Assembly (NCBI GenBank): GCA_946894095.1 | Contig: OX335643.1 | Coordinates: forward strand, 11,085,036 to 11,149,035 | Reading direction: 5' to 3' | Length of the DNA: 64,000 nt | Source: Incurvaria masculella | Taxonomy: Eukaryota; Arthropoda; Insecta; Lepidoptera; Incurvariidae | Shown: positions 1 through 13,300 of the stretch, piece by piece | Position numbering within the stretch: the first letter of the stretch is position 1 | Layout of the letters: every line of letters begins with the position of its first letter | Translations under genes and position numbers: made by a program | The notes under the pieces: model-generated | The model's input: the letters and a program-made list of their open reading frames with translations, nothing else | What the model was told of the DNA's origin: nothing | The model's database searches: none

Positions 1-320
1 GTTCCAGAGGAAGGAATCGTTCTTTTGGGGCCCGCGGCCATTTTTGACTGGAGTGCATTGATTGAGAACATCGCGAATTTGTCCCCTGCTAGATTCTTCT
101 ATTATAACGACATCGTCGCCGCTATTGGGGGAGGTTTTAACATTGAGGACCTTTACATAAGCCGGGCCGAGAATGATCTTGGCAACAGTGTCACCAACGG
201 GCTCGGGATATTCGGGCATCGTGAACGGAAACTGTGGGGATTGCAAGGCGTGAGGGGACTTGTCGGGAGGGAGAGGGATAAAGAGTATGGAGTCGTCACA
301 AGTGCTCCACGGCTGATCCT
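1..320 (-). other. open minus-strand frame at the window edge, possible exon
   Basis: The minus strand is open from a possible acceptor (CCCGTTTAG at 321-322) to position 1. It would read PWSTCDDSILFIPLPPDKSP, then FTMPEYPEPVGDTVAKIILG and VVIIEESSRGQIRDVL. It is not the spectrin tail. The plus strand is also open (99 codons from 25), so coding status is uncertain. It could be an exon of an unknown gene, an alternative spectrin exon or part of a mobile element. Confidence 0.3.
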
Positions 321-326
321 CTAAAC

Positions 327-1121
327 GGGGTGATGATTGATGCTTTTCAAGCTAACAGAACAGAAGACGGAAAGTAATGGTTAAAATATAGAACATGCAA
401 TGAAATGTGCAGACAGTACAATATTAGATGCAATATATAATGAGAAGCCTTAGTCCGCTCCGAGCATTAGCGCTATGAGATAACTGCGGAATTACACAAA
501 ATTGTACCAAATATTTTTTTTACCTCAAAACGCTCGAAAGTGGAGTTATCTATTAGCGGATTTTGGCTTTTGTACAGAAAAATAATGTTAACAAAATAAT
601 GAACCAAAACCACGACTAGAATACTAGTGATTCTACATACACATGATTCCACCACCAAATTTCTAGATGCAGATTTAATGAAGATTGTCAAACTACAAAA
701 AATACCATGCACTTAAATTACTTTATAATACTGAGCGCATTTATATATAAACTTAGGTTGAAAGCAGAAAGTCGTTTATAAAAAAAATTCAGTTAATAAA
801 GTTGTAAGGTTTGACAAATACTCAGAAGACATGCTGTATCTGAAACTGAACAACTTTGGTTTTAAAAATTTACCCAAGATTAACACACAAAATTTGTTCA
901 TTTTGATTGTCAATTCATGCGATTACGATCCAAATGGCCCTGTACTTAAGATTAAAAATAGTACAGGACTATAAGAACATTTTGTATTGGTCAATTCAAA
1001 TTCAATTGTTAAAAATGTCACTACAAAGCAAATATAAAAAGAAATCCTATTCCAAATCTTTCTGCATTATAACTGTCAAAAGTATTTCAGTTCCATTTAA
1101 TTGTATTCTTCTCAGACTCAC
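327..1121. other. AT-rich intron sequence, nothing recognised
   Basis: Downstream of exon 30 on the minus strand. Open frames are short and of low complexity, and no spectrin C-terminal exon is present. Confidence 0.6.
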
Positions 1122-1318
1122 GGTGGTGAGGCGATGCAGCGCGCTGAACCTCTCCTCCTGGGCCGCTGCCGACTTCTCGAATGCCTCATGCTTCTTGATG
1201 AGGCTCTCCACCTCGTCGATGGTGTGGCCGAGCTCCGTCGACATGAGGTAGGGCTCCTGTGCGATCAGCCACGCCTCCGCAACGGCGGCATCACGCGCAA
1301 ACTGGTACACCTCCAGGA
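1122..1318 (-). CDS. beta-Spec: beta-spectrin exon 30 (partial repeat 17, tetramer site)
   Basis: Residues 2021-2086: [53 protein letters not shown]. These are the two helices that complete a triple helix with the N-terminus of alpha-spectrin. Donor ACC|GTGAGT, phase 0. No further exon matching the spectrin C-terminus was seen before position 1. Confidence 0.96.
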
Positions 1319-4300
1319 CTGCGGGTCAGAGGGGCGAATGTATTGTATTGTATTGTATTTATTAGTGTGGAATCATTTTATTACATTTATTTAAAACTAC
1401 TGGTAGCCAAATTACACTTAGTTACGTTACAAATTGATTTCTTTTTTATGGAACCTGACATGGATGGCTTATATCACACAATTACTGTCTTGATATAAGC
1501 CCAATACACCACATACCCGAAGGAAATGGGTGCCATGCCAGGACCTTCTCTTTATGAGCACGGCCCCACTGAACTGGATGGAAAACACGGTCAATTTTTC
1601 ATCGCCGCTTCAACCATAGTTTCATCCAAAGGGGTGGTACCAACTCAGGTGGGCTTAACCCTAACACCTAGTAGGGGAAGGGGGCCCAGAATTTTACATA
1701 GGTTCCGAACCATGGAAGAATTCGCATTCCTAACGAAACGCACTTATTCAACTCAGAAAGATCAACAAAGTGTTGCATGACCAGAGCGAGCATTTGAACC
1801 CACAACCTTTCGCATGAAAGGTAAGCCGTCTAGTCCTTGCACCACGAGCTGCACAAAATTGATATGCTTTTTATTGATGGAGTCATCGATTCGATTAACT
1901 CATTAAAGAAAGAAACTTCACTGGGTTTTGAATATAAACATTTCTCATCATTTTATTTATAATGCACTCAGAATTATATTTTTGGTAGAACAGTATACGA
2001 CAGAGAACAAAGAATAATAGAAGCAATGAAAATTTCATCTGCAGCAGAATGGAGTGTCGAACGACATTATCTCACTGCCGGTGTGTGTACTGAAATTGTT
2101 TAAGCAAGACCTTCAGATCCATTATTTAGTTAAATTCAGCAGTCATCAAAACAATATTATTATTATTATTATTATATTGTAATGCACTAGCAGCATTATG
2201 CTGATGCGTGCACTTCTTTTTATGCACTTGCACTTTTGTTTTTAAGCACTTGCACTTATTTACTTATTTATTGTCTATGAATTTTTTTATTATTATTTTT
2301 TTTTTTTTTATTTATAATTTTTTTTTTTATTTTAAGTAAAGATCCAGTTTGTTTTTGAAAACATTTACTGACGATGCACTTATTATTTCCTCAGGTAGGC
2401 CGTTCCAATTATCCACAACTTTGTTTGTTAGGAAAAGTTTTCGAGGATTTGTTGATGCTAGGGTGCGATTTATCTTTAGCGAGTGACCGCGTAGCCTTTC
2501 GTTAGTGTTAAATATGTACATTGTTTTGAAATTATTGACATCATAGGAATCATGCAGTATTTTATATGTTTCGATAAGATCCCCACGCTGTCTGCGTTTT
2601 TCCAGTGTTGTGAGGCCTAATAGCTTTAGTCGGTCCTCATAATGTTTGTTTTTCATGGTGACTACCATCTTTGTTGCTCGTCTTTGGACTTTTTCAAGTA
2701 CATCTATATCCTTCTTGAAGTAGGGGCTCCAAACTTGGTAGGCGTATTCAAGAAGTGGCCGCACATATGTCTTATATAGCTTGATGAATAACTCCGGAGT
2801 AATAATAGAGAATGCTTTTCGGATCATGTAAAGCAGGGAGCTTGTACGTTTCACTGTTTCAGTTATGTGAAGATCCCACTTAAGGTCGTAAGATATAGTT
2901 ACTCCGAGGTCACTTTGTGATGTGACTGATTTTAATTCGTGATCATCAATTGTGTAGCTGCAATGGGGGTTTTTAGGACCAATATGTAACACAGTGCATT
3001 TTTCGGGGTTTAATGAAATAAGCCAATCCTTGGTCCACTGGACAACCCTATTTAGGTCATCTTGAATAGCTTGGTGGGCAATGAGTGGATCCGAAAAAAT
3101 TTTTACATCGTCCGCAAAGAAGGCTGAGGCCATATTGATGAGGGCTCCAAGGTCTGTTAGAAATATGCCAAATGCAACGGGCCCGATTACCGAGCCTTGC
3201 GGCACCCCACTTAGAACTTCGTGTGGGTCTGATAATTCATCGCCCACTCTCACTCTGAACGTTCGTTCACTTAAAAAGTTTGTAAGCCAATTCAACAGCT
3301 TACCTCTTATTCCAAAGTGTTCCAGCTAATGTATCAATCTTTTTATAGGGACGCGATCAAATGCCTTTTGGAAATCTAAGTAGACTACATCAGTTGGTCG
3401 ACGGTCATTCCAATTCAAAGTCCACTTGTCCACACATGTAAGTAGATTCGTAACCGTCGATCTTCTGGGGACAAATCCATGTTGTTCTGCAATAATAATG
3501 TTTTCCTGCGATAGGAAAAGTCTAACCCTTTCAATTATAATTTTTTCCATGGTTTTACATACTAAGCTAGTTAGACTTATGGGGCGGTAGTTTACGGGTG
3601 CAAGCTTATCACCTTTTTTATAAATTGGTACAACTACAGCTTGTTTCCAGTCCTTGGGTAGTTCTCCATTTTCAAATGATAGAGTCATAATATCAGATAG
3701 TTGGGCACAAAGTTCAGATGAGCACCTCTTCAATAGTATAGCTGGTATTTCGTCGGGACCTGTGGATGTAGTATCCTTAAATGATTGAAGTACTTGCGCG
3801 ATTTTTTGTGGTGAGAACGTAATTGTTCCAATAGAATTATGGACTTTTGGTACAAGTATTTTTGGCATCGGACCATCTGGTTCACTGGTATATGACTTCT
3901 GAAATTGTTGTGCAAATTCATTTGCCACGGCATAGTGCTCAGTTATAATGTCACTGGTGTTGTGGTCTCTCAATGCTGGTGGTACTGATACTTTTGACGA
4001 CAACTGTTTACGAATATAACCATAGAATGATTTATCGCCACTGTTTATGACGCTTTGTGAAGTTTTGTCTAGATTGTCTTACCGAGATGTAAGTTGTCCA
4101 CTACAACAGTAAAATACCCCCAAACAACCACTCACTGAGTTACAAGTCCCCCAGTGCAATAGCCAGATGGCCCAAAACAACTCACTGAGCTGCAGGTTCT
4201 CCCAGCGCTCCTCCCAGCGGCGCAGCAGAGCGTTGCGCTGGCTGCTCAGTTGCAGCAGCCGCTCCTTGATGTCGGGCGTGGCGTAGTGCTGCCGCGCGAG

Positions 4301-7300
4301 CAGCTCCTTGCCCAGTGCAATGCACGCCGAGAAGTTATCCTCGCGCGTGTCGATCTCCGCCTTCAACGACTGGTGGTTGTTCATGAGCAGCTCCACGCCG
4401 CTTACATCCCTAAGGGCATCAAGGAAATGCAAAGTCCGTTATTTAGTATGTTGATGGGCTATCCATTTCAGCTGTGACTCCAATTTTTTCTTTCGTGGAT
4501 GGCTAATATCATAATCACTTATTTAGGAATTAGTGGTCATGCCAGGACAGTCCCTTTAGGAGCACGGCTACACTAAACTGGATGGAAAACTAGGACAATT
4601 ATGCATCGTTTCCTGGACCACCTTTTTATGCATTGCGATGGCCCTAACGCTGGTGTGCTTAAACAAATAGTAGGGGAAGGAGAGCTACAGTTTTGTATGA
4701 ATTCCAAAACATGGAACAGCTCGAATACATGACGAAATGCACTTCAGAAAAAGAAAAAAAGTGGTGCATGAATGAGGCGGAGATTGAACCCATAACCACT
4801 TGCATGAGAAACAAGGCCCCGCGCCCTGATTAGGTTTGTTTTTATGGTTCCGAGATAGTAAGGAACTATTATAATAATGTGATGTACGTCTATTCGTCCA
4901 TCCAAATGTCACAGTTTCGTAATATCTTCACTTTTCAATAATTTTGGGTGAAATTTTAAAAGTGTGTCGGAGTTGTTAAAGATACAAGAAAAATGCAAGC
5001 AAATTGCAAATGAGAAATCCGCCTACTTGCATATCGGCCGTGAGCCTACGGGTATAGTAGAACGCTAACCTCGGCTTCTCCCCGGTGTTCATCTGGCGGA
5101 CGACGTCGTCCATCCACAGCAGCAGCGTGCGCACCGCGTTGAGGAACCGGTAGAGGTCGTCGGCGGCATCGAGCTTGGCCCGGCGCGCGGCGCACGCGGC
5201 CTGCAGCGCCGCCCACGCCTCCGCCACCTCCGCCTCGCGCCGCGTGATCTCGAGCGCCTTGTCGCCCGCGTACGACGCGCCCAGCCGCCGGCACTCCGCG
5301 CTGATCGCCTCCACCTGCCCAGTGGGTTGCCCGTCAGTTATTCCAAAAATTAACATCAATCACTGGGAGCATTTTTGGCTACAGAGCCGGTAGTCTCAGT
5401 TCTCACCTAAATTGGCGTTTACGTACCTTCGAAGTTCCGTAAAAACTTCAAACTCTATACAAGTTTTTACTAGATATTCTGTGGTTTTACTTCTTCAAGC
5501 TGTCAAAGTCAAACTCGGACTTCCGATTTGTATGAAAACGCAGAGTCGACGTAAACCGCAACGTCGACGTATTTACGGCAAAGTTGAGTAAGCTGTCAAA
5601 TCAAACTCAGACTCGTAAATGGTAGTTCGCGTAACGCCCACTGCGCGCGCTCTTCAATTTCTCCATAGATTTGAAAACGCCAGTCGATCGGTTTGCCGTA
5701 ACGCCAATTTAGGTGACAACTAGGACTTCGGGTACAGAGCACTACTACTATGCAAAAAGTAGCCCATGTCTTCAACTAATCCACCACATAGATTATGTAT
5801 CCACTGGGATTGTTGCCGCAGATGTGCGGTATTACACACCAAAACTTAAAGAAATGTTCACTAAGAACACCCCGCGCATCTTTGAGGTCACAGCTTAAAA
5901 TTAAACCGATCTTCCGCCAACTCGAATCTAAGAAAACATTATAGTCATAGTTAGGTATGGGACCTGCTGCTGCAGCGTGCTGAGGTCCTGCATGAAGCCG
6001 TGGTGCTTGCGCTGCAGCACGCCCACGCTGAGCGCGTCGCGGCCGAGCTCGTCGCCGACGCCGCGCGCGCGCTCGTTCACGCGCTGCAGTGTGTCCTTGC
6101 AGTCGTGGAAGTACTTGTGGAGCTCCCGCGAAGCCGCCAGCATCTGCAAAAATATATCACCGGTGTGAACAAGGCCTTTTCTATGCAACTGGACATGGAT
6201 TGCTATAGTCGAACCTACTGACGTGTACGGTCTGTACACCGACATGATTCCATCCCAGGACCTTTCCATGGCTACATTAAACTGGATAAATAACATAAAG
6301 GGTGCGTACAGTTTTAAATACATAGATTCTGAACCATGGAATTATGAGCATTATCAACAAAAATGTACATCGGGCAACACTTTCAAAAAGATATTTGTGT
6401 AATGGAAAGAGTGCAGAGGTGGGCAACAAAGATGGTTGCCTCCATAAGAAATAAATCGTATGTGAACCGTCTAGAGGCTTTGGGCCTCACCACGCTGGAG
6501 GAATGAAGACGTAGAGGCGATCTCATCGAAACGTTTGAAATTTTATTAATAATTTATCTGAATTCTATGATGTGGCAGATCTCAAACTGATTTACACAAT
6601 AAATAACAATGATCACCTACGTGGACACTCACTAAAACTGAACCGAACCTCAAGCAAATCAAACCCGAGGAAACACTTTATCACCAAGTCAAACAAACTC
6701 CAATAGGAAGTAATTAGTGCCGCTTCAGTAACGTAATGGCTTCAAAAACAGACTTGACACCTTTACAAAAAATCACAAACTTTAGTCTTTTTACATGAGT
6801 AAAAAAAATCAAGTTCACCCCCAGTTACCAACTTCGATGTACACACATCAGCTTTAAGCAGCTTGTGTATCGAGACAATAATAATAACATAATAATAATA
6901 ACAATGTGTTTTCTAACGTGATTTGAACAAGCTCGATAGGTCTGCAATAATCCATCGAGCAAGGTTATTTAGATTTGCCTGTTTTGAGCACCTTTCGTTT
7001 CTCAGCACAGGCGCCCTACCGCTTTTAATAAAAAAATACATCTTAATCTGGGCTAAGATAGAAAGAGATGCATATCCTTGGATTCTTCCCGGGGAGATGT
7101 ATCCTTCAAAATAAGAAACCACATCAATAAGACGGAAAACAGACTTATGGCATAAAGACTATAAACATCGTTGAACCTTCCGATAATGGCAAACAACAGA
7201 GTAAATAAACTGTCAAATAACCTGAGTCCTTGTCTCGATGAGCTCCAGCAGATCCTGCCAGGCGTCATTGAGGTCTTCCTTCCACTGCGCAATGGTGGCG

Positions 7301-10300
7301 TTGTCCGAGTGGCCCATCGCAATCATCTGGTCGGCGATGCGGCCGGCCGTGTTGACGCGCTCCGAGCCGATTGATTCTGTCTCGCGGGCGAACTCCTTGA
7401 ACCTCTCCCATAGGAGCTGCGACAAGGGATACACAAATTCTATATTATAAAAGTTTAGAGAAGTAAATAAAAGTTTCCTTGGGCATCACCCCAACACAGG
7501 GTTTTAAAATAGAAAACAATTTAAATAACACAATGGTTACTATGCATACTGCCATATACATAATGCATATGCTGGCATAGCTAACATGGGTAAAGCCTCA
7601 TTACCAAAATAAAAAAAATGGACTCACCCCGTAGTTCAAGTAAAAATTTGAGTGATATGGCCGCAGTCTGGCCGCAGCTTCTGCTCGATGGCGACAAGCT
7701 TGCATAGTCCACATCGCAATCCAGTTGGAATACCTCATCCCGCAGTGTGGTGTACTCACCGTGGTCTGGTAGTAGACCTGCCCCCACACCTGCGAGTCAG
7801 CGTCAAGCTGGCGCTCCGCAACAGACAGCTGCAGGTCGTCCACTTAATGGTTTGGCCAGAACAGCCGGACCATCTCGTCCAGCACAGGGGAGTACTTGCC
7901 GTAATATGGTCATAGTCTTGCCCCAGCTCCTACAAGCCAGCAACGAGCTCACGGTCCGCGATCCACAGCTCCAGATTATCCAACTCGCAATTCCACTAGA
8001 ACAGCCGAACACCACGACCAGCGCAATGGAGTACTCACCGTGACATGGTCGTAGTCCTGCCCCAGCTCCTGGGAGCCGGCGACGAGCTCGCGCTCCGCGA
8101 TCCACTGCTCCAGGTCATCCACCTCGCGATTCAGCTGGAACAGCCGCAGTGCTTCATCCAGCTTGGCGCGACGCTCGCCCGCCAAGTCCTTGAGACCCGC
8201 GTACAACTTGTCCACTTGAGACTGCTTCACCGATATCTGCTCGCTGTGGACGTGATCCATGCTTAAAATTATATTCCTTATCGAGACACTTGAAAAAAAC
8301 TAAAAGTAAATTCTCTTTATAAACATCACTGGGATTGCATGTAGTAAGCCCAGAAGAGTTGTTCATGTACCGATAATGTAACAGATTTTTTTAAGTTTAC
8401 CTCAAAGGATGTTCCTCGGCCGTGAGCTGGCGGACAGTCTCGCCCAACTGGCGGATGGTCTGCGCGTAGTCCTCCACCGCCTGCTCAAGGATATCATGCT
8501 TCTTCATCAGGTTCTGTGCCGAGATCTCGTCCTTGCCACGGTCCTCCACCATCATGTAGAGCTCCTGCTCGCTCATCCATGCCTCAGCCTCGTTCGCGTC
8601 GAACAGGTACTGCTGTGCCTTCTCCGACTGCGCCAGCCCCTTGTTGCGTTGCTCGATGGCATCTGAGAAAAGGAATCATTTATTATTTATCAAAGTATCC
8701 TGAAAAAAACACTTTACCTTTAAGCGAAATATCAGGTGTCGAGAATCAGTAATGATGCAAGGATGACATTACCTTTAAGTTCTCGCCATCTCGCTGTCAA
8801 CTGTTCAATAAGATCTTTGAACTCGGGGCCGGCCTCGTGACCTTCATCAATGAGTTTCTGTCCATTGGATATGACGGTCAGGATTCTTGGCTCGTGGTGC
8901 TCCGTCTCAGTCTTGAGCGACTGGTTTTTCTTTTGTAGCATCTGAACGTTGAAGAGGGAGTTTCCTAAATCGGAGCTTGTTGCTTGTGGCATCTTCTCAT
9001 GGATCCAGAGCTTCTCATCCTCGACATCGCGGCGGAACTGGAATGCTTCCTTCTTCTTTTCCAGCTGCCTCTGCCGATCCAAGAGCGGTGCCTTCAGCTG
9101 CGCGAATCTCTGCTCCACGGCGGTTTTCTTTACCTTGATATCGTCCATCTTCTCGGGGACGGTCTTCTGGAGGTATTCCGCCTGAGTTTCGAGTTCGGTG
9201 ACCTGGCGAGCCTTCACTGCCATCTGGGTCTCGATCATCTGCTGCTTTTGCATCAGAATGTTGACGGAGGCGAGATCGGAGCCGGTGTCTGTGTTCTCGA
9301 TCTGCTTCTCGAGTTCGTTCATCCAGGAGTCGATGTCGTCGCAGGTCTGGTGGAGCAGGACCTCACGATTCGCGTCGAACAGTTTCTCTCCCTTATCCTT
9401 GGTGGTCACCTGGAGGTTTTCGAACTGATCCTTCAGATCTTGCATCTTCGGCGAGATGATCTCGGCAAACTCGGGCTTCTCTTTCATTAGTTGCTCGGCA
9501 GCATTCTGCACTGCGTGGAGCCTCTCCTTATTGGCTGCGATCTCAGCCTCGAAAGCTTGGTGGCGAGTCCACTTCGAATGCACCGTCTTTGCGGACCGGT
9601 AGGTGTCGTCCTGAGCGGTGACATTCTTCTCCTGAACCCACTCGCCGAGCTCATCACAGTCCTGCAGGAACTGGTGTAGCTGCAGCTGGTCCGTGAGTTT
9701 CTCGAGCTGTTGGATGGCCTTCTCGCGGTTGGCGCAGCGCCGCGAGTCGATGTTCTCGGCCTTGCGCTGCACTTTGTCTGCATCGAAGTGTCCCTCCTCG
9801 CACAAACGGTTAGCGAACTGCACAACGGAGTTGATCTTGTCGTCGTTAGCCTCCATGGTGGTGAGGAACGACTCGTGCTCCTTGATGGCGTTCTCGGCTG
9901 CTTCGAGGTTAGCCGGAGGCTCTGCCTTGGCCAATCTGTTGAACAAGATGATTGATTAATTTCATTGACTACCTGGTTTACTACTTTTTCTACTACCTTT
10001 ATAAAAAAAATCCTCAGATACTTTCTTCTTGGGTACGCTGTCTCCAATGCTGTTGGGCACAAATGCATATAGATAAAAAGATTCTGAACCATCAATTTCA
10101 GCTGTAGGTAGAAGAAAGAGATGGTTGAAGTAAGACGAGGATAAACAAGCACCTGTGCTCCTGCTGCGCCAGCAACACCTCCGCTTGGCGCGCGTCCCGC
10201 TGCAGCAGCTGCAGGTCGAGGCTTTGCGAGAGCAACTGCTGGCGGTTCTCCCACATCTGCTGCAGCTCAGCCCAGCCCTCGCGGAGCGCCTTCAGCCGCT

Positions 10301-13300
10301 CGCGCAGGAACATGTACTGCGGGTCGTCCTGCGTCGAGGGCTCCTGGGAAAGCAAGCGAGGAACGAGTCAGATTTCTGAACACACGTACGGTAATAGCTA
10401 TCACACTCATGTATACGCGTGTAACATGAGTGTCGATGAGCTGGTAATGAAACTTTGTCATCTTATGTTGCAGACAATACAGTTCCCTCAGAATACTTTA
10501 GGATGAACAACCAAACATTTATTCAAGTGATAAAACAAATTTCTATTTATTTTCATTTACGGTAGTCAAACTCCACTGTGATCACAGGATAACATTGATT
10601 GAATTGTCAGATTCTCGTAAACATGAGACGTAACGGATGGGTATGCCGAATAAGGTAAAATTCTAGCAGGCTCCAATGAACCTTTAGATGTCATTAGCAG
10701 TATTTCTTGGTTATTGTTCATCTGACTTAACCCTTTCACCGCCAAGGTTTTTTGGCATAATCCTTCTCAATACGCCATGATTTTGATAATATGCAGTCTT
10801 GAATTGTTGTTTGTTTTGTTGCAAATAATGTGTTTCCACTGTTGAAATAGTAGAAATCTAATGAACGCTAGTATGTACTGTGCAATTATGTAAATAAAAC
10901 ACATTAGTTCGTAATCAGTAAGGCTTTATTAATGTTTGAAGTGGAGTAGTTTTCTGTCGGATATATCCGACGATGGCGCCTGCAGAATGCCTTGCTCTGA
11001 CGGATGTATACGTTCCTGGCGGGGAAAGGGTTAAACTACATAGTTAGCCAGAGAACGGAAGTACTCACAGCTGTGATCTTCTCCCCGTACTCCATCATCT
11101 TGGCGTAGTCCTGCGTGTAGTTGTCGATCTCCTCGCGGATGGTCTGGTGCTGGGACAACAGCTTCTCCGCTTCGGACAAGCTCGATGGTGTGTCTGTCGG
11201 ATGGGAGACACTTCTGTTACTTTAGATCCATTTTCTTTCTTGAGTTATATGCTCATATCCTACCTTTGCCTAACCAGGGCAATGACATGATTGCATGTAT
11301 ATCGCGAGGGATCGAGAAACAAAGCAATATATACATAGATATAGCCATAAATTTGAAGTCAAGAATGGAATAAAAAACTGGCCAGTTTATGTAGTGGTGG
11401 TGATTTTCTCAGGGTTTAGAAAATATCATGCCCTATTTTTTATTTTAGTCCCCATTAAATGAGATATGTGATCCGCAGAAGTGTCCAGTGTAGCCACACA
11501 ACCAGTGTAGCAACCGATTTAGGCATCAAAATTAGGTCAGGTCTTTATCTGTTCTGAGCTTGTATTAAGCTGTACCTTGAGCCCCCTGCAAGGAGACTAT
11601 GTGGACGTGGCACAAGTAGCCTACAGATATAGTAGAGACTGACCTTCGGAAGCGACATCGGTCTGCGTCTTGGTGAGCCACGCCTGGAAATGGTCAACGG
11701 CGCGCAGGAAGCGGTGCAGGTCACCCGCCTCTTCCAGCTTCGCGTCGCGTTCTTTCAGCTGGAGAACGAAAAACGACCATGTCGTGAATTATACTAACTT
11801 GATTTCTGATAACAGGCTAACGTTTATGAATTTATCAAACTGCACCTAAGAACCAACAAACATAGAATAAATTAAGGTGTTGTGCAATCACACATGAAGT
11901 TTTCAATGTTCAAAATGGTCAAATTTTATGATTCAAGAGACACATTGTTTCCTTTGTGCATTGAATATAAATGAATATATATTTAAATATTTACATGTGT
12001 AAATATTTGTGTGTATCTATCTGTTAATATAATACATTATAAGCCTATATAATGTACATTTATTTTATGAAAATATATATATTTTTCTTTTTCTATATAA
12101 CTTTAAAAATGTTTTTAAGATACTTCATATTTTCCTATGTTTGTAGTTTTTTTTGCCCGCCACACTGCACCTCTCCTACCCCTCTAAGGTTGAATGTTAG
12201 AGAATGCCTCATGGCTTTAATTCCGCCTTTTTGTAAAAACCATATTGGCTTGCAAATATTTTTTTTTTTTTCATTTCATTTTATTTCGAGTTTTTCAGGG
12301 GCTTAGGTTGAGATAAATATTCGCAATTAGAACTTATACGAACCGAAAGAAAAGGTTCTGAAGTGACTATTCATCCATACAAACTGTATCAAAGTGTAAG
12401 TCATCACTTTTTGTTAGTATTAGTTTCAGTTAAGACTAGTCATCTCAGCCTTACTGCCATGTGTTTCCATTTGATGTCCTAATTAATGCAGAATAATGGG
12501 TAAAATTCATCAAATTTCAGTATTTTAAGGAATTTTATACTTGACCACGTGAGTTTCGGTTTCGGCCGAACATTCGGTTTCGGTTTCGGCCGAAAAACCA
12601 GTTTCGGTCGGAAACTAGTGTTGACACATATTGCTCAGATTGATCTCCCTTTTCCCCAGTAGTTACCATGTGCGTGAGCTGCTCCCAGATGAGGTTGATC
12701 TGGGCGACGCGCTCGCGGATGAGCTGCGCCTCCTCCGGGTGCTCGCCCTCGATGGCGGCCGCCTCTGCCTCCAGCGAGGACACGCGCGCCTGGATCGCGG
12801 CCAGGTCGCGCTCCATGCCCGACAGGCGCCGCTGCAGCGTCATCACGCCTGTACAAAGTCACAAGTGTCACATGATGATGTCCATCGGGGCGACGAAAAA
12901 AGTGCAGAGATGAACGTCACTTTGACATTAGACAAACTACAATCCTTCTAATCTCACTATGCAAATGCGCTAAACCAAGAAATTTTCATAAACATTTTGT
13001 AGGAACTTGCATATTGTTAGCCGCTATTTCTTGCTTCTTGCACTGAATGGCAGGGAGCAGTCTGCGCGAACACAGCCAGGGTCAGGAAGGTTTGACAATG
13101 ACAGTTCTTGTGGACAAAACGGTGGGCGTTGACACTTTATATCAAGCATAACCCTCTACCTCGATAAATTAATCGAGCTATCTATTTGTGCTATCACATC
13201 ACATAAAAATCGTCGACTAAAGTTCTTATCTCTCTAGCTCGACAAGTATCCATTTTCATTTGTGCCCCCGTGATTCTAGGTGTCAGCAGTCTTCAATCTT

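Noticed and set aside
5046..5294. 82-codon minus-strand open frame rich in Ala/Arg/Gly
   Set aside because: Shadow of exon 28 in another frame; the GC-rich coding sequence leaves several frames open.
8984..9490. 168-codon plus-strand open frame
   Set aside because: Antisense shadow of the large exon 23; leucine-rich and without start context or homology.
9487..10254. 255-codon minus-strand frame running through intron 22
   Set aside because: Mixes an off-frame reading of exon 23 with intron sequence; the spectrin frame explains the region.
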